NCBI GenBank assembly: GCA_965655795.1
Contig: CBFHHY010000011.1
Coordinates: forward strand, 1 to 53,640
Reading direction: 5' to 3'
Source: TMED14 sp002167805
Lineage (GTDB): Bacteria; Bacteroidota; Bacteroidia; Flavobacteriales; Schleiferiaceae
DNA: 53,640 nucleotides
In this document: positions 43,635 to 51,135 of the stretch, one piece after another
Position numbering within the stretch: position 1 is the first letter of the stretch
Layout of the letters: each line of letters begins with the position of its first letter
Made by a program: the position numbers and the translations under genes
Notes under the pieces: generated by a model
Told to the model about the DNA's origin: nothing
The model's database searches: none
What the model saw: only the letters and a program-made list of their open reading frames with translations

Positions 43635-43667
43635 GTATTTTATTCCGAAGGTTGTTGTTTCTGGTGT

Positions 43668-43675
43668 CAAAAGTA
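43668..43675 (-). promoter_or_regulatory. TAnnTTTG box upstream of paaE
   Basis: The minus strand reads TACTTTTG, a full match, 34 bp before ATG 43634. It overlaps the alternative TTG start, which argues against that start. Confidence 0.45.
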
Positions 43676-43705
43676 TGTCCCCTTAAGTTGTTAGAGAACA
43701 TTTAT

Positions 43706-43738
43706 TCGTTAAACTGGTTTTATATTAGTTACCAACGA
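43706..43738. promoter_or_regulatory. Imperfect inverted repeat between paaE and paaA
   Basis: The outer arms TCGTT/AACGA and inner ACT/AGT form an imperfect dyad over 33 bp, centred in the divergent spacer. It could be an operator for a regulator encoded outside the window. The arms are short, so this is tentative. Confidence 0.3.
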
Positions 43739-43779
43739 CGGCATTAACAGTCTTAAATTGCAACATAAATCTCAAACAT

Positions 43780-44748
43780 ATGGGAGAAACAATTTCATTA
43801 GAGGAAAAGTTCGAAACTTTTGTTGAGGGGGAGAACAAAGTAGAGCCAAAGCACTGGATGCCCGAAGCGTACAGAAAAACTTTAGTGCGTCAAATTAGTC
43901 AGCACGCTCACTCAGAGGTGGTTGGGATGTTGCCAGAGGCGAACTGGATTTCTAGGGCCCCAAGCCTTAGATCAAAATTAATTCTTTTAGCTAAGGTTCA
44001 AGATGAAGCTGGGCACGGTTTGTATTTGTACAGCGCAGCAGAGACCCTTGGGACACCTAGAGAAAAAATGATCAGCGACCTTTTAGAAGGGAAAGCAAAA
44101 TATTCTTCGATTTTTAATTATCCAACACTAACATGGGCGGACATGGGCGCCATTGGTTGGCTTGTCGATGGCGCAGCTATCGCTAACCAGGTAATGCTTT
44201 GTCGCACATCATATGGGCCATATAGCCGAGCAATGGTGCGTATTTGTAAGGAAGAAAGCTTTCATCAAAGACAAGGGTTTGAAATAATGATGAATTTGTC
44301 CAAGGGCACAAAAGAGCAAAAAGATATGGCTCAAGACGCTTTAAATCGTTGGTGGTGGCCAAGTGTTATGATGTTTGGACCGTCCGACGATAATAGTCCT
44401 AATTCGGCACAAAGCATGAAGTGGAGAATAAAGAGAAAAAGCAATGACGAGCTTCGACAAGAATTCATAGATAAAACTGTTAAACAGGCTGAGTTCCTTG
44501 GCCTTAAAATTCCTGATGATAAGTTAAAATGGAATGAAAAATCAGGCCATTACGATTTCGGCGAAATAAATTGGAATGAGTTTTTTCAGGTAATAGCGGG
44601 GAATGGGCCATGCAACGCAGAAAGGTTGGAGGCAAGACAGAAGGCTCATGACCAAGGAGCGTGGGTTCGAGAAGCTGCCACAGCATATGCGAGAAAAAAG
44701 AAAACACAAAAAAGAACAAGCGCTCACGTAAATGATTCAGCGGCATGA
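43780..44748 (+). CDS. paaA: Phenylacetyl-CoA epoxidase catalytic subunit PaaA
   Basis: This 322-residue ferritin-like protein carries the diiron ligands Glu46 (HSEVVG), Glu76 and His79 (DEAGHG), and Glu159 and His162 (EESFH). With PaaB and PaaC it forms the oxygenase that turns phenylacetyl-CoA into the 1,2-epoxide. It is the first gene of a ten-gene plus-strand run and overlaps paaB by 4 bp. The length is normal. Confidence 0.97.
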   Translation: MGETISLEEKFETFVEGENKVEPKHWMPEAYRKTLVRQISQHAHSEVVGMLPEANWISRAPSLRSKLILLAKVQDEAGHGLYLYSAAETLGTPREKMISDLLEGKAKYSSIFNYPTLTWADMGAIGWLVDGAAIANQVMLCRTSYGPYSRAMVRICKEESFHQRQGFEIMMNLSKGTKEQKDMAQDALNRWWWPSVMMFGPSDDNSPNSAQSMKWRIKRKSNDELRQEFIDKTVKQAEFLGLKIPDDKLKWNEKSGHYDFGEINWNEFFQVIAGNGPCNAERLEARQKAHDQGAWVREAATAYARKKKTQKRTSAHVNDSAA

Positions 44749-45041
44749 CAAAAGAAAATTCAGATTCGTGGCCACTTTGGGAGGTTTTTGTTCGAAGTAA
44801 AAATGGGCTTTCTCATAAGCATGCGGGAAGCCTGCATGCGCCAGATGAAGATATGGCCTTAAAGAATGCACGGGACGTCTATACCAGGCGCAGTGAGGGC
44901 GTTAGTATTTGGGTGGTTTTGTCATCATCCATAAAAGCGTCTTCTCCCGAAGAAAGCGATCCTTTATTTTCACCTTCGGATGATAAAGCATACCGCCACC
45001 CTACCTTTTATGAAATTCCCGATGATGTTGGACACATGTGA
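44745..45041 (+). CDS. paaB: Phenylacetyl-CoA epoxidase subunit PaaB
   Basis: This 98-residue protein has the family segments WPLWEVFVRSKNGLSHKHAG and LHAPDEDMALKNARDVYTRR. It bridges PaaAC dimers in the epoxidase complex. It overlaps paaA by 4 bp, and paaC begins inside its 3' end. Confidence 0.95.
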   Translation: MTKENSDSWPLWEVFVRSKNGLSHKHAGSLHAPDEDMALKNARDVYTRRSEGVSIWVVLSSSIKASSPEESDPLFSPSDDKAYRHPTFYEIPDDVGHM

Positions 45042-45789
45042 CTCAAAATCTCTTTATCTGCTTCACTTGGCTGATGATGCGCTCATTTTAGGTCAGAACC
45101 TTTCACATTGGTGTGGGCACGGACCCATTTTAGAGCAAGACATTGCGATTAGCAACATTGCTCTTGACTTAATCGGGCTTTCAAGGCAATACTATCAATA
45201 CGCATCAGAGAGAATAGGAAACGGATGCACTGAGGATAAGCTGGCTTACTTTCGTGAGAGCAGAGAGTTTTACAACCACCTTTTAGTGGAGCGACCCAAT
45301 GGCGATTGGGGAGACACCATAGCTCGTCAATTTTACTTTGATACATTTCACTTTTATCAACTTGAGGCGCTTTGCGGGTCTAATGATAATCGAATAAAAG
45401 AAATAGCAACAAAAGCATTAAAAGAGACAATATATCATGCTCAGTTTAGTGCAGAATGGATCATTAGGCTTGGAGACGGCACCGACGAGAGTCATAAAAG
45501 AATTCAGAAAAGCGTCAAAGAGTTGTATCCATATGCGTTGGAGTTTTTCACCCCCTCTGATATAGATGTTCGAGCTTATGAAACAGGAGTGGGGCCAGAT
45601 GTTAAAGGATTACAGTCAAAGTGGTCAGAAAAAATAGAAGATATTTTAAAAACTGCAACATTGCTCCCTTTAGATGAGAAAGCTATTGAAAAACAAGGGG
45701 GCAAAAAAGGAATACACTCAGAACAACATGGTATAGACTTATCAGAAATGCAAATTTTAGCCCGGTCTTATCCCAATGCAAAATGGTGA
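45022..45789 (+). CDS. paaC: Phenylacetyl-CoA epoxidase structural subunit PaaC
   Basis: This 255-residue protein, started at ATG 45022 inside the end of paaB, has LYLLHLADDALILGQNLSHW, then EQDIAISNIALDLIGLSRQ and KETIYHAQFSAEWIIRLGDG, the ferritin-like non-catalytic partner of PaaA. Starts at 44980, 45010 or 45025 are also in frame; 45022 gives the usual length. It overlaps paaD by one base (TGATG). Confidence 0.94.
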   Translation: MMLDTCDSKSLYLLHLADDALILGQNLSHWCGHGPILEQDIAISNIALDLIGLSRQYYQYASERIGNGCTEDKLAYFRESREFYNHLLVERPNGDWGDTIARQFYFDTFHFYQLEALCGSNDNRIKEIATKALKETIYHAQFSAEWIIRLGDGTDESHKRIQKSVKELYPYALEFFTPSDIDVRAYETGVGPDVKGLQSKWSEKIEDILKTATLLPLDEKAIEKQGGKKGIHSEQHGIDLSEMQILARSYPNAKW

Positions 45790-46280
45790 TGCAAGAGATT
45801 TCTCAGGAGCAAATAATGAAAACTCTAGAGGGTGTAATGGACCCGGAGGTTCCGGTTTTAAGTGTTTTGGATCTAGGGGTAATAAGAGACGTTAAAATCA
45901 GAAAATCAGATGTTGAAATAGACATCTCACCCACATACACCGGGTGTCCAGCGATGGACGTTATCTCTTCATCTGTTAAAAATGCTATCCTTTCTATCGG
46001 TGTGAATAAAGTTAAAGTTAACACTGTTTTAACTCCTCCATGGACTACAGACTGGATCTCAGAGGCGGGCCGAAAAAAGTTAGAGGATTTTGGTATTGCC
46101 CCACCCCAGCAAAATAGTAAAATAAAAAGAGAGCTTTTTGAGGCAGCTCAAAAAGTACCATGCCCAAAATGCAAAGCGAGCGACACCTCATGTGTCTCGC
46201 TTTTTGGCTCTACCGCATGCAAGGCATTATATAAATGCAACGTATGTTTGGAGCCATTTGATTACTTTAAATGTTTATAA
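45789..46280 (+). CDS. paaD: PaaD, epoxidase maturation/assembly protein
   Basis: This 163-residue protein has an N-terminal MIP18/DUF59 domain (MDPEVPVLSVLDLGVIRDV, SPTYTGCPAMD) and a C-terminal Cys-rich zinc-ribbon region (CPKCKASDTSC and CNVC). PaaD is needed for an active epoxidase and probably acts in Fe-S or metal delivery. Start at ATG 45789 couples it to paaC; an ATG at 45783 is possible. Confidence 0.93.
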   Translation: MQEISQEQIMKTLEGVMDPEVPVLSVLDLGVIRDVKIRKSDVEIDISPTYTGCPAMDVISSSVKNAILSIGVNKVKVNTVLTPPWTTDWISEAGRKKLEDFGIAPPQQNSKIKRELFEAAQKVPCPKCKASDTSCVSLFGSTACKALYKCNVCLEPFDYFKCL

Positions 46281-46289
46281 GAGCCCCCC

Positions 46290-47069
46290 ATGTCAGAAAC
46301 TGTTATTGTTAAGATCAAATCAGGCGTAGAGACAATTGTATTGAATCGTCCAGATAGCTATAACGCATTCAATCGAGAAATGTCATTGGCCTTACAAAAA
46401 GCGATTGACCAAGGGGCTTCGGACAGCTCGGTTCGGGCAATTCTTATAACAGGGAAGGGTAAAGCGTTTAGCAGTGGGCAGGATTTAAATGAAGCCACCA
46501 ACCCCAAAGGCCCAGACTTAAACACAATACTTTTAGAGCACTTTAACCCGATTATCCGAAAAATTAGAAAAACCCCCAAACCTATTGTCATTGCCATCAA
46601 TGGAATTGCTGCAGGAGCTGGGGCGAATTTGGCTCTAGTCGGGGACATTGTGGTCGCTTCAGAAAGCACATCTTTTGTACAGGCATTTAGTAAAATTGGG
46701 CTGATTCCTGATTCGGGAGGAACACTTACCCTTCCTCGGCTTGTTGGCTATGCAAAGGCGAGTGCGTGGATGATTACAGGCGAAAAAATTGGAGCTCAAG
46801 AAGCGTTAGCGTCGGGGATGATATATAAGGTTTTTTCAAATGATGAACTTATAGATAAGTCATTAGAGATAGCAGAGGCCCTTGCTAAACAACCAACACG
46901 AGCGTTCGCAGGAATAAAAGAAGCGATTAATCGGTCGACATTTTACGGGCTTGACGAGCAGCTTGAGGCAGAAAGAGTACTTCAGGTCAATATGGGTGAG
47001 ACACATGATTTTAAAGAAGGAGTATCTGCATTTTTAGAGAAGCGAAGTCCAAAATTTAAGGGGGAATAG
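46290..47069 (+). CDS. paaG: Ring 1,2-epoxyphenylacetyl-CoA isomerase (PaaG-like crotonase)
   Basis: This 259-residue crotonase-fold protein has Asn113 in place of the first hydratase Glu and no Glu at the second position, but Asp141 (LIPDSGGTLTLPRL) is present, the acid typical of PaaG. It converts the epoxide to oxepin-CoA and can shift double bonds later in the pathway. It lies 9 bp after paaD. The contrast with the 3874-4644 crotonase, which has both Glu residues, supports isomerase rather than hydratase activity. Confidence 0.88.
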   Translation: MSETVIVKIKSGVETIVLNRPDSYNAFNREMSLALQKAIDQGASDSSVRAILITGKGKAFSSGQDLNEATNPKGPDLNTILLEHFNPIIRKIRKTPKPIVIAINGIAAGAGANLALVGDIVVASESTSFVQAFSKIGLIPDSGGTLTLPRLVGYAKASAWMITGEKIGAQEALASGMIYKVFSNDELIDKSLEIAEALAKQPTRAFAGIKEAINRSTFYGLDEQLEAERVLQVNMGETHDFKEGVSAFLEKRSPKFKGE

Positions 47070-47077
47070 CATCAATG

Positions 47078-47099
47078 TCAAAGAATTATAGATCTTTGA
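47078..47099 (+). other. Small hairpin between paaG and paaH
   Basis: TCAAAGA, an 8-base loop, TCTTTGA: a perfect 7-bp stem in the 57-bp spacer. No T-run follows, so it is not a standard terminator. It might affect mRNA stability or relative expression. Confidence 0.35.
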
Positions 47100-47126
47100 T
47101 CATTAGTTCATAATCATGTTTAAAAA

Positions 47127-48311
47127 GTGGAAAAGCATTTAGTCTTTAATAATATCACTGTTGTCGGTGCCGGCGCTATGGGAACAGGAATCGCTCAAGT
47201 TGTTTCTCAGTCTGGCGCTAAAGTCTATCTGTATGATATTAGTTACGAAAACACTTTAAGTGCCAAAAGAAAGCTTGGGCAAACCTTTGAAAAATTGGTA
47301 AAGAAGAAAAAATTTAATACCAACGAAGCAAAATCCATTCTTGACAGAATAGTCCCCGTTGAAAAATTATCTCAAACTGTTGATGTGGGCCTGGTAATCG
47401 AGGCAGTTTCCGAGAATTTAGAGATAAAAACTAAACTTTTTAAGAGCCTAGAAAAAACATTTAACGAAAGCACAATTTTTGCAACAAACACATCATCATT
47501 GTCAATAGGCTCTTTAGCCAAACACATAAAAGACCCCAAAAGGCTTATTGGTCTTCATTTTTTTAATCCAGCCCCTATAATGCCCCTTGTAGAGGTAGTC
47601 TCTAGTCTTGCTACCGACGAAAAGCTCGCCCCTAAATGCAAAAAATGGCTTTTAGAAATTGGTAAGGTCCCCGTATTGTCAAAAGATAGTCCCGGCTTTA
47701 TCGTTAACCGAGTGGCTCGTTCTTTTTATGGGGAGGCCATGAATATTTATGAAGAGGGACTTGCTGATCCTGAGACGATAGACTGGGCGATGACTAGTAT
47801 CGGAAAATTTCGCATGGGTCCATTTATGCTGACAGATTTTATTGGCCAAGATGTCAACTATGCGGTTTCAGAATCAGTCTGGAAACAGTTTTATCATGAA
47901 CCAAGGTTTAGGCCCAATCGCTGTCAAAAGGAACTTGTAGACTTGGGCTGGCTTGGTAGGAAAACAGGAAGAGGGTTTTATAAGTATAAAAACGGAGAGG
48001 CTCAAGTCTCGAAGGTAAAAGAAGATTTCGCGTTGGGTGAGTATATTTTAAATAGAATATTAGCAACGATAATAAATGAGGCATTTAGCGCCCTAAGCTC
48101 AGGGGTGTGTTCTCGCGAAGATCTAGAGATAGCCATGATAAAGGGAGTAAACTACCCAATGGGAATAATTGAGTGGGCTGAAAAATTAGGGCCAAAAAAT
48201 GTTTTGAAACTCCTTCAGGGGTTTTTTCAAAGAACGGGAGATATGAGATATCGCCCAGTACCCCTTCTTCAGGAATGGGAAGAAAGTGGAGGGGCCCTCA
48301 AATTAAATTAA
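47127..48311 (+). CDS. paaH: 3-hydroxyadipyl-CoA dehydrogenase (PaaH)
   Basis: This 394-residue protein starts at GTG 47127. The NAD-binding loop is VVGAGAMGTGIAQVVSQSG. Then come NTSSLSIGSLA, the substrate loop LHFFNPAPIMPLVEVV and a duplicated C-terminal helical domain (GFIVNRVARSF, LGWLGRKTGRGFYKYK). It oxidises 3-hydroxyadipyl-CoA to 3-oxoadipyl-CoA. It follows a 57-bp spacer, the longest within the operon. Confidence 0.92.
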   Translation: MEKHLVFNNITVVGAGAMGTGIAQVVSQSGAKVYLYDISYENTLSAKRKLGQTFEKLVKKKKFNTNEAKSILDRIVPVEKLSQTVDVGLVIEAVSENLEIKTKLFKSLEKTFNESTIFATNTSSLSIGSLAKHIKDPKRLIGLHFFNPAPIMPLVEVVSSLATDEKLAPKCKKWLLEIGKVPVLSKDSPGFIVNRVARSFYGEAMNIYEEGLADPETIDWAMTSIGKFRMGPFMLTDFIGQDVNYAVSESVWKQFYHEPRFRPNRCQKELVDLGWLGRKTGRGFYKYKNGEAQVSKVKEDFALGEYILNRILATIINEAFSALSSGVCSREDLEIAMIKGVNYPMGIIEWAEKLGPKNVLKLLQGFFQRTGDMRYRPVPLLQEWEESGGALKLN

Positions 48312-48321
48312 CTTTATAACG

Positions 48322-48819
48322 ATGGCAGCACCTGTAACATTTGATTTAGCAATTGCAAGAATTCGTTCATTAAGCCCTGAAGAATATGGTGAAAACTTAA
48401 CGGTATTTATGGATGAGCACCCTGCTCTTTTTGGGTTTTTATTAAATCTTTCTGAGGAGTTTGATGATGATGAGCATGAACAACTAGTGAGAACAGCAAT
48501 GCTTCTTCGTGAGGGCTTTCGTCTTGCCGCTTTAAATGTTCAGTCGATAACTAGCGTGATTATTCAAGATGTCACAAAGGAAGTTGTTGAAAACATAGAA
48601 AAGATAGACACACCAAGCGGTGCGCTGCTGGATGAAATGGTAAAAACATCACGAAGCCCATTTGTGTTTTCAGAATTGAGAAATTTCCTTCACCAAGAGC
48701 TTAAAAATGGACTAAGAGAAAGAAAGGGGCAACAGCACAATCTCATGGTTTTAGTTGATGTATTGATAGGATGCTTTGAAGAGGCTGTTGAAATCCCTGA
48801 AGCTAAAAAATCGGAATAA
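48322..48819 (+). CDS. Unassigned 165-residue protein in the paa operon
   Basis: I do not recognise this protein. It has 165 residues, is acidic and helix-rich, with no signal peptide, TM segment, Cys cluster or nucleotide motif. The N-terminal half (FDLAIARIRSLSPEEYGENL, FLLNLSEEFDDDEHEQLVRT) and a central helix (LNVQSITSVIIQDVTKEVVE) are amphipathic. It lies 10 bp after paaH and 7 bp before paaI, so it is almost certainly co-transcribed with them. A structural or regulatory role in phenylacetate catabolism is possible but unproven. Confidence 0.75.
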   Translation: MAAPVTFDLAIARIRSLSPEEYGENLTVFMDEHPALFGFLLNLSEEFDDDEHEQLVRTAMLLREGFRLAALNVQSITSVIIQDVTKEVVENIEKIDTPSGALLDEMVKTSRSPFVFSELRNFLHQELKNGLRERKGQQHNLMVLVDVLIGCFEEAVEIPEAKKSE

Positions 48820-48826
48820 TTAAACT

Positions 48827-49231
48827 ATGTCGATAAAAAACATTCCACAAAAAATGTTTCAACAGGACGCCTTTAGTCAATGGATGGGCATGGAGGTAAC
48901 TTCTTCAAAAGAAGGGTTTTCAGTCGTTGAGCTTACGGTAAGAAAAGAAATGACCAATGGCTTCAAAATTGCTCATGGTGGCATAACATACAGCCTTGCA
49001 GATTCAGCACTGGCTTTCGCTAGTAATAGCATGGGAAGCAAAGCCGTTTCGATTGAGACAAGCATTTCCCATATAAAGCCAGTAAATACAGGTGATAGGC
49101 TTGTCGCTACGGCTGAACTGAAGGAAAAGTCAAAGCGTTTGGCGCGTTTTGATGTAGAAGTTCGATGCAAGAATGAGCGAGTAGCGCTATTTCATGGAAC
49201 GGTTTTTATAACGGAAAAAAAATGGGAATGA
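48827..49231 (+). CDS. paaI: Hotdog-fold acyl-CoA thioesterase PaaI
   Basis: This 134-residue protein has the PaaI hotdog signature NGFKIAHGGITYSLADSALAFA with catalytic Asp in LADSA, and a second strand pair SIETSISHIKPVNTGDRLVA. PaaI hydrolyses ring-hydroxylated phenylacetyl-CoA to free trapped CoA. It overlaps the thiolase gene by 4 bp (ATGA). Confidence 0.92.
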   Translation: MSIKNIPQKMFQQDAFSQWMGMEVTSSKEGFSVVELTVRKEMTNGFKIAHGGITYSLADSALAFASNSMGSKAVSIETSISHIKPVNTGDRLVATAELKEKSKRLARFDVEVRCKNERVALFHGTVFITEKKWE

Positions 49232-50430
49232 ATGCATTTATAGTAGAGGGAACAAGGAGCCCGATTGGATCATTTGGTGGCGCCCTGAAAGGGGTCAGGG
49301 CTGACGACTTAGCGGCGCACAGTATATCCTCATTAATATCAAAGGTTAAGAATTTAGACCTGGGTTTGATTGCGGATATTTATTTTGGCTGTGCCAACCA
49401 GGCTGGAGAAGACAATAGGAATGTTGCAAGGATGGCTTCTTTATTAGCGGGCATCCCAGACTCTGTTCCCGCAGAAACGATCAATAGATTATGCGCATCA
49501 GGACTCAGCTCAGTCTTACATGCTCAAAGAGCAATCAACTCGGGCGCCGGAGATTTTATACTAGCGGGAGGTGTGGAGCATATGACCAGGTCTCCATTTG
49601 TAATTAGCAAGCCCTCTAGAGCCTTTGGGACAGATAGTAAAATGTATGATTCTAGTTTCGGTTGGCGCTTCGTCAATTCAAAATTCAATAAGGTTTTTGG
49701 AACGGAGGCCATGGGCGAAACGGCGGAAAATCTTGTTGATCAGTATTCCATATCTAGAGAAGACCAAGACGGCTTTGCCCTTTGGAGCCAAATTAAAACA
49801 GAGCGAGCAAGGGTTGATGGGGTTTTATCAGAGGAGATCAGCCCAATTACGATCCCCCAAAGAAAGTCTCAAGACATCACAATCGCACACGATGAATTTC
49901 CTAAGCCTCAATCTTCATTGGAGGGCCTTGCAAAGCTAAAGCCAGCCTTTCGCAATGCAGGAAGTGTTACGGCAGGGAACGCCAGCGGGCTTAATGATGG
50001 AAGCTGCGCTTTATTATTAGCCTCAGAAAAGGGCGTAAAGGCCTTGGGCACAAACCCATTAACGCGTGTTATTTGTGGCGCTTCTGTGGGTGTGGAGCCA
50101 CGAACGATGGGCATTGGGCCAGTTTTAGCGAGTGAAAAAGCGCTCAAAATGTCAGGTCTGAAATTGGACCAAATGGATTTAATTGAAATTAATGAAGCTT
50201 TTTCCGCACAGGTTTTATCATGTACTCGGTCAATGGGTTTAGAGGACAAAGATCCACGTATAAACCCTAACGGCGGGGCGATATCTTTAGGCCATCCCCT
50301 TGGAATGACTGGAGCAAGATTAGCTTTAACGGCATCAAAAGAGTTGGTGCGTTCGCGCGGCAAGTATGCCCTTGTGACCATGTGCGTTGGAGTAGGTCAG
50401 GGATTTGCGGTTATCTTAGAAAGACAATAA
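49228..50430 (+). CDS. paaJ: 3-oxoadipyl-CoA/3-oxo-5,6-dehydrosuberyl-CoA thiolase (PaaJ)
   Basis: This 400-residue thiolase has the acylated Cys in INRLCASGLSSV (about residue 89), EINEAFSAQV, the His in GGAISLGHPLGMTGAR and the second Cys in VTMCVGVGQG. It cleaves the last 3-oxoacyl-CoA products to acetyl-CoA and succinyl-CoA. ATG 49228 overlaps the paaI stop; ATG 49222 is also in frame. Confidence 0.93.
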   Translation: MNAFIVEGTRSPIGSFGGALKGVRADDLAAHSISSLISKVKNLDLGLIADIYFGCANQAGEDNRNVARMASLLAGIPDSVPAETINRLCASGLSSVLHAQRAINSGAGDFILAGGVEHMTRSPFVISKPSRAFGTDSKMYDSSFGWRFVNSKFNKVFGTEAMGETAENLVDQYSISREDQDGFALWSQIKTERARVDGVLSEEISPITIPQRKSQDITIAHDEFPKPQSSLEGLAKLKPAFRNAGSVTAGNASGLNDGSCALLLASEKGVKALGTNPLTRVICGASVGVEPRTMGIGPVLASEKALKMSGLKLDQMDLIEINEAFSAQVLSCTRSMGLEDKDPRINPNGGAISLGHPLGMTGARLALTASKELVRSRGKYALVTMCVGVGQGFAVILERQ

Positions 50431-50445
50431 TTTACTCTTTGTATT

Positions 50446-51033
50446 ATGTTTTACTCGTTTGAAGGCATGAAGCCAGTTGTTCACCCGAAGGCATATGTTC
50501 ATGAGCGGGCAACAATAATTGGAGACGTTTGGATAGGTGCAGACGTCTATATTGGCCCAGGCGCAGTGCTCAGAGGAGATTGGGGACGAATTACAGTAGA
50601 AAGAGGTTCAAATGTTCAAGAAAATTGCATTATTCACGTCTTTCCGGGCAAAGATGTTCTTCTTAAAGAGGGTTCACATATTGGCCACGGAGCAGTAATT
50701 CATGGCGCCACAATCGAGCCCAACTGTTTAGTCGGCATGAATGCTGTTGTGATGGATGACGCTGTCATTGGAAAAGAATCAATTATTGGGGCATTGACTT
50801 TTATTAAGCAGGGAACCCAAGTGCCTCAAAGGTCAGTTTATGCAGGAAACCCTGGGAAAAAAGTCAAGGATGTTTCGGACGAAATGTTGAAATGGAAAAC
50901 CGAAGGAACGCAATGGTATAAAGACCTCCCAGAGTCCTTTAGAAACTCACTTTTAAGTTGCGAGCCCCTGGCTGAGGACAATCTTAACCGGCCTCGCGGG
51001 AAAGGCGGTTTTTCTCCTTTAAAAAGCAATTAG
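50446..51033 (+). CDS. paaY: PaaY, left-handed beta-helix (gamma-carbonic-anhydrase-type) protein
   Basis: This 195-residue protein has hexapeptide-repeat rungs (IIGDVWIGADVYIGPGAVLRG, shortened here to its hallmark IGxxxxIGPGAVLRGDWG). The metal-site His residues are in IIHVFPG and HIGHGAVIHG. PaaY proteins are thioesterases that remove dead-end ring-hydroxylated CoA thioesters. It ends the run; 102 bp separate it from the surface-protein gene, including a promoter-like box. Confidence 0.88.
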   Translation: MFYSFEGMKPVVHPKAYVHERATIIGDVWIGADVYIGPGAVLRGDWGRITVERGSNVQENCIIHVFPGKDVLLKEGSHIGHGAVIHGATIEPNCLVGMNAVVMDDAVIGKESIIGALTFIKQGTQVPQRSVYAGNPGKKVKDVSDEMLKWKTEGTQWYKDLPESFRNSLLSCEPLAEDNLNRPRGKGGFSPLKSN

Positions 51034-51090
51034 AATCAGGATTTTTTTGATTTTTTTTGGGTTATTAACTATTTATTGTTGAAAAACTCG

Positions 51091-51098
51091 TATCTTTT
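51091..51098 (+). promoter_or_regulatory. TAnnTTTG-like box upstream of the right surface protein
   Basis: TATCTTTT matches the -7 element at 7 of 8 and lies 37 bp before ATG 51136. It supports the start at 51136 rather than further upstream. Confidence 0.35.
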
Positions 51099-51135
51099 GG
51101 GATCTAACACAATTTATCACTTAAACAATAATTCT

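Noticed and set aside
43635..43670. TTG start of paaE at 43670
   Set aside because: It overlaps a full TAnnTTTG box; ATG 43634 gives a normal PaaE.
51034..51075. Rho-independent terminator after paaY
   Set aside because: There are T-runs, but the only stem (AATC/GATT) is too short to support a call.
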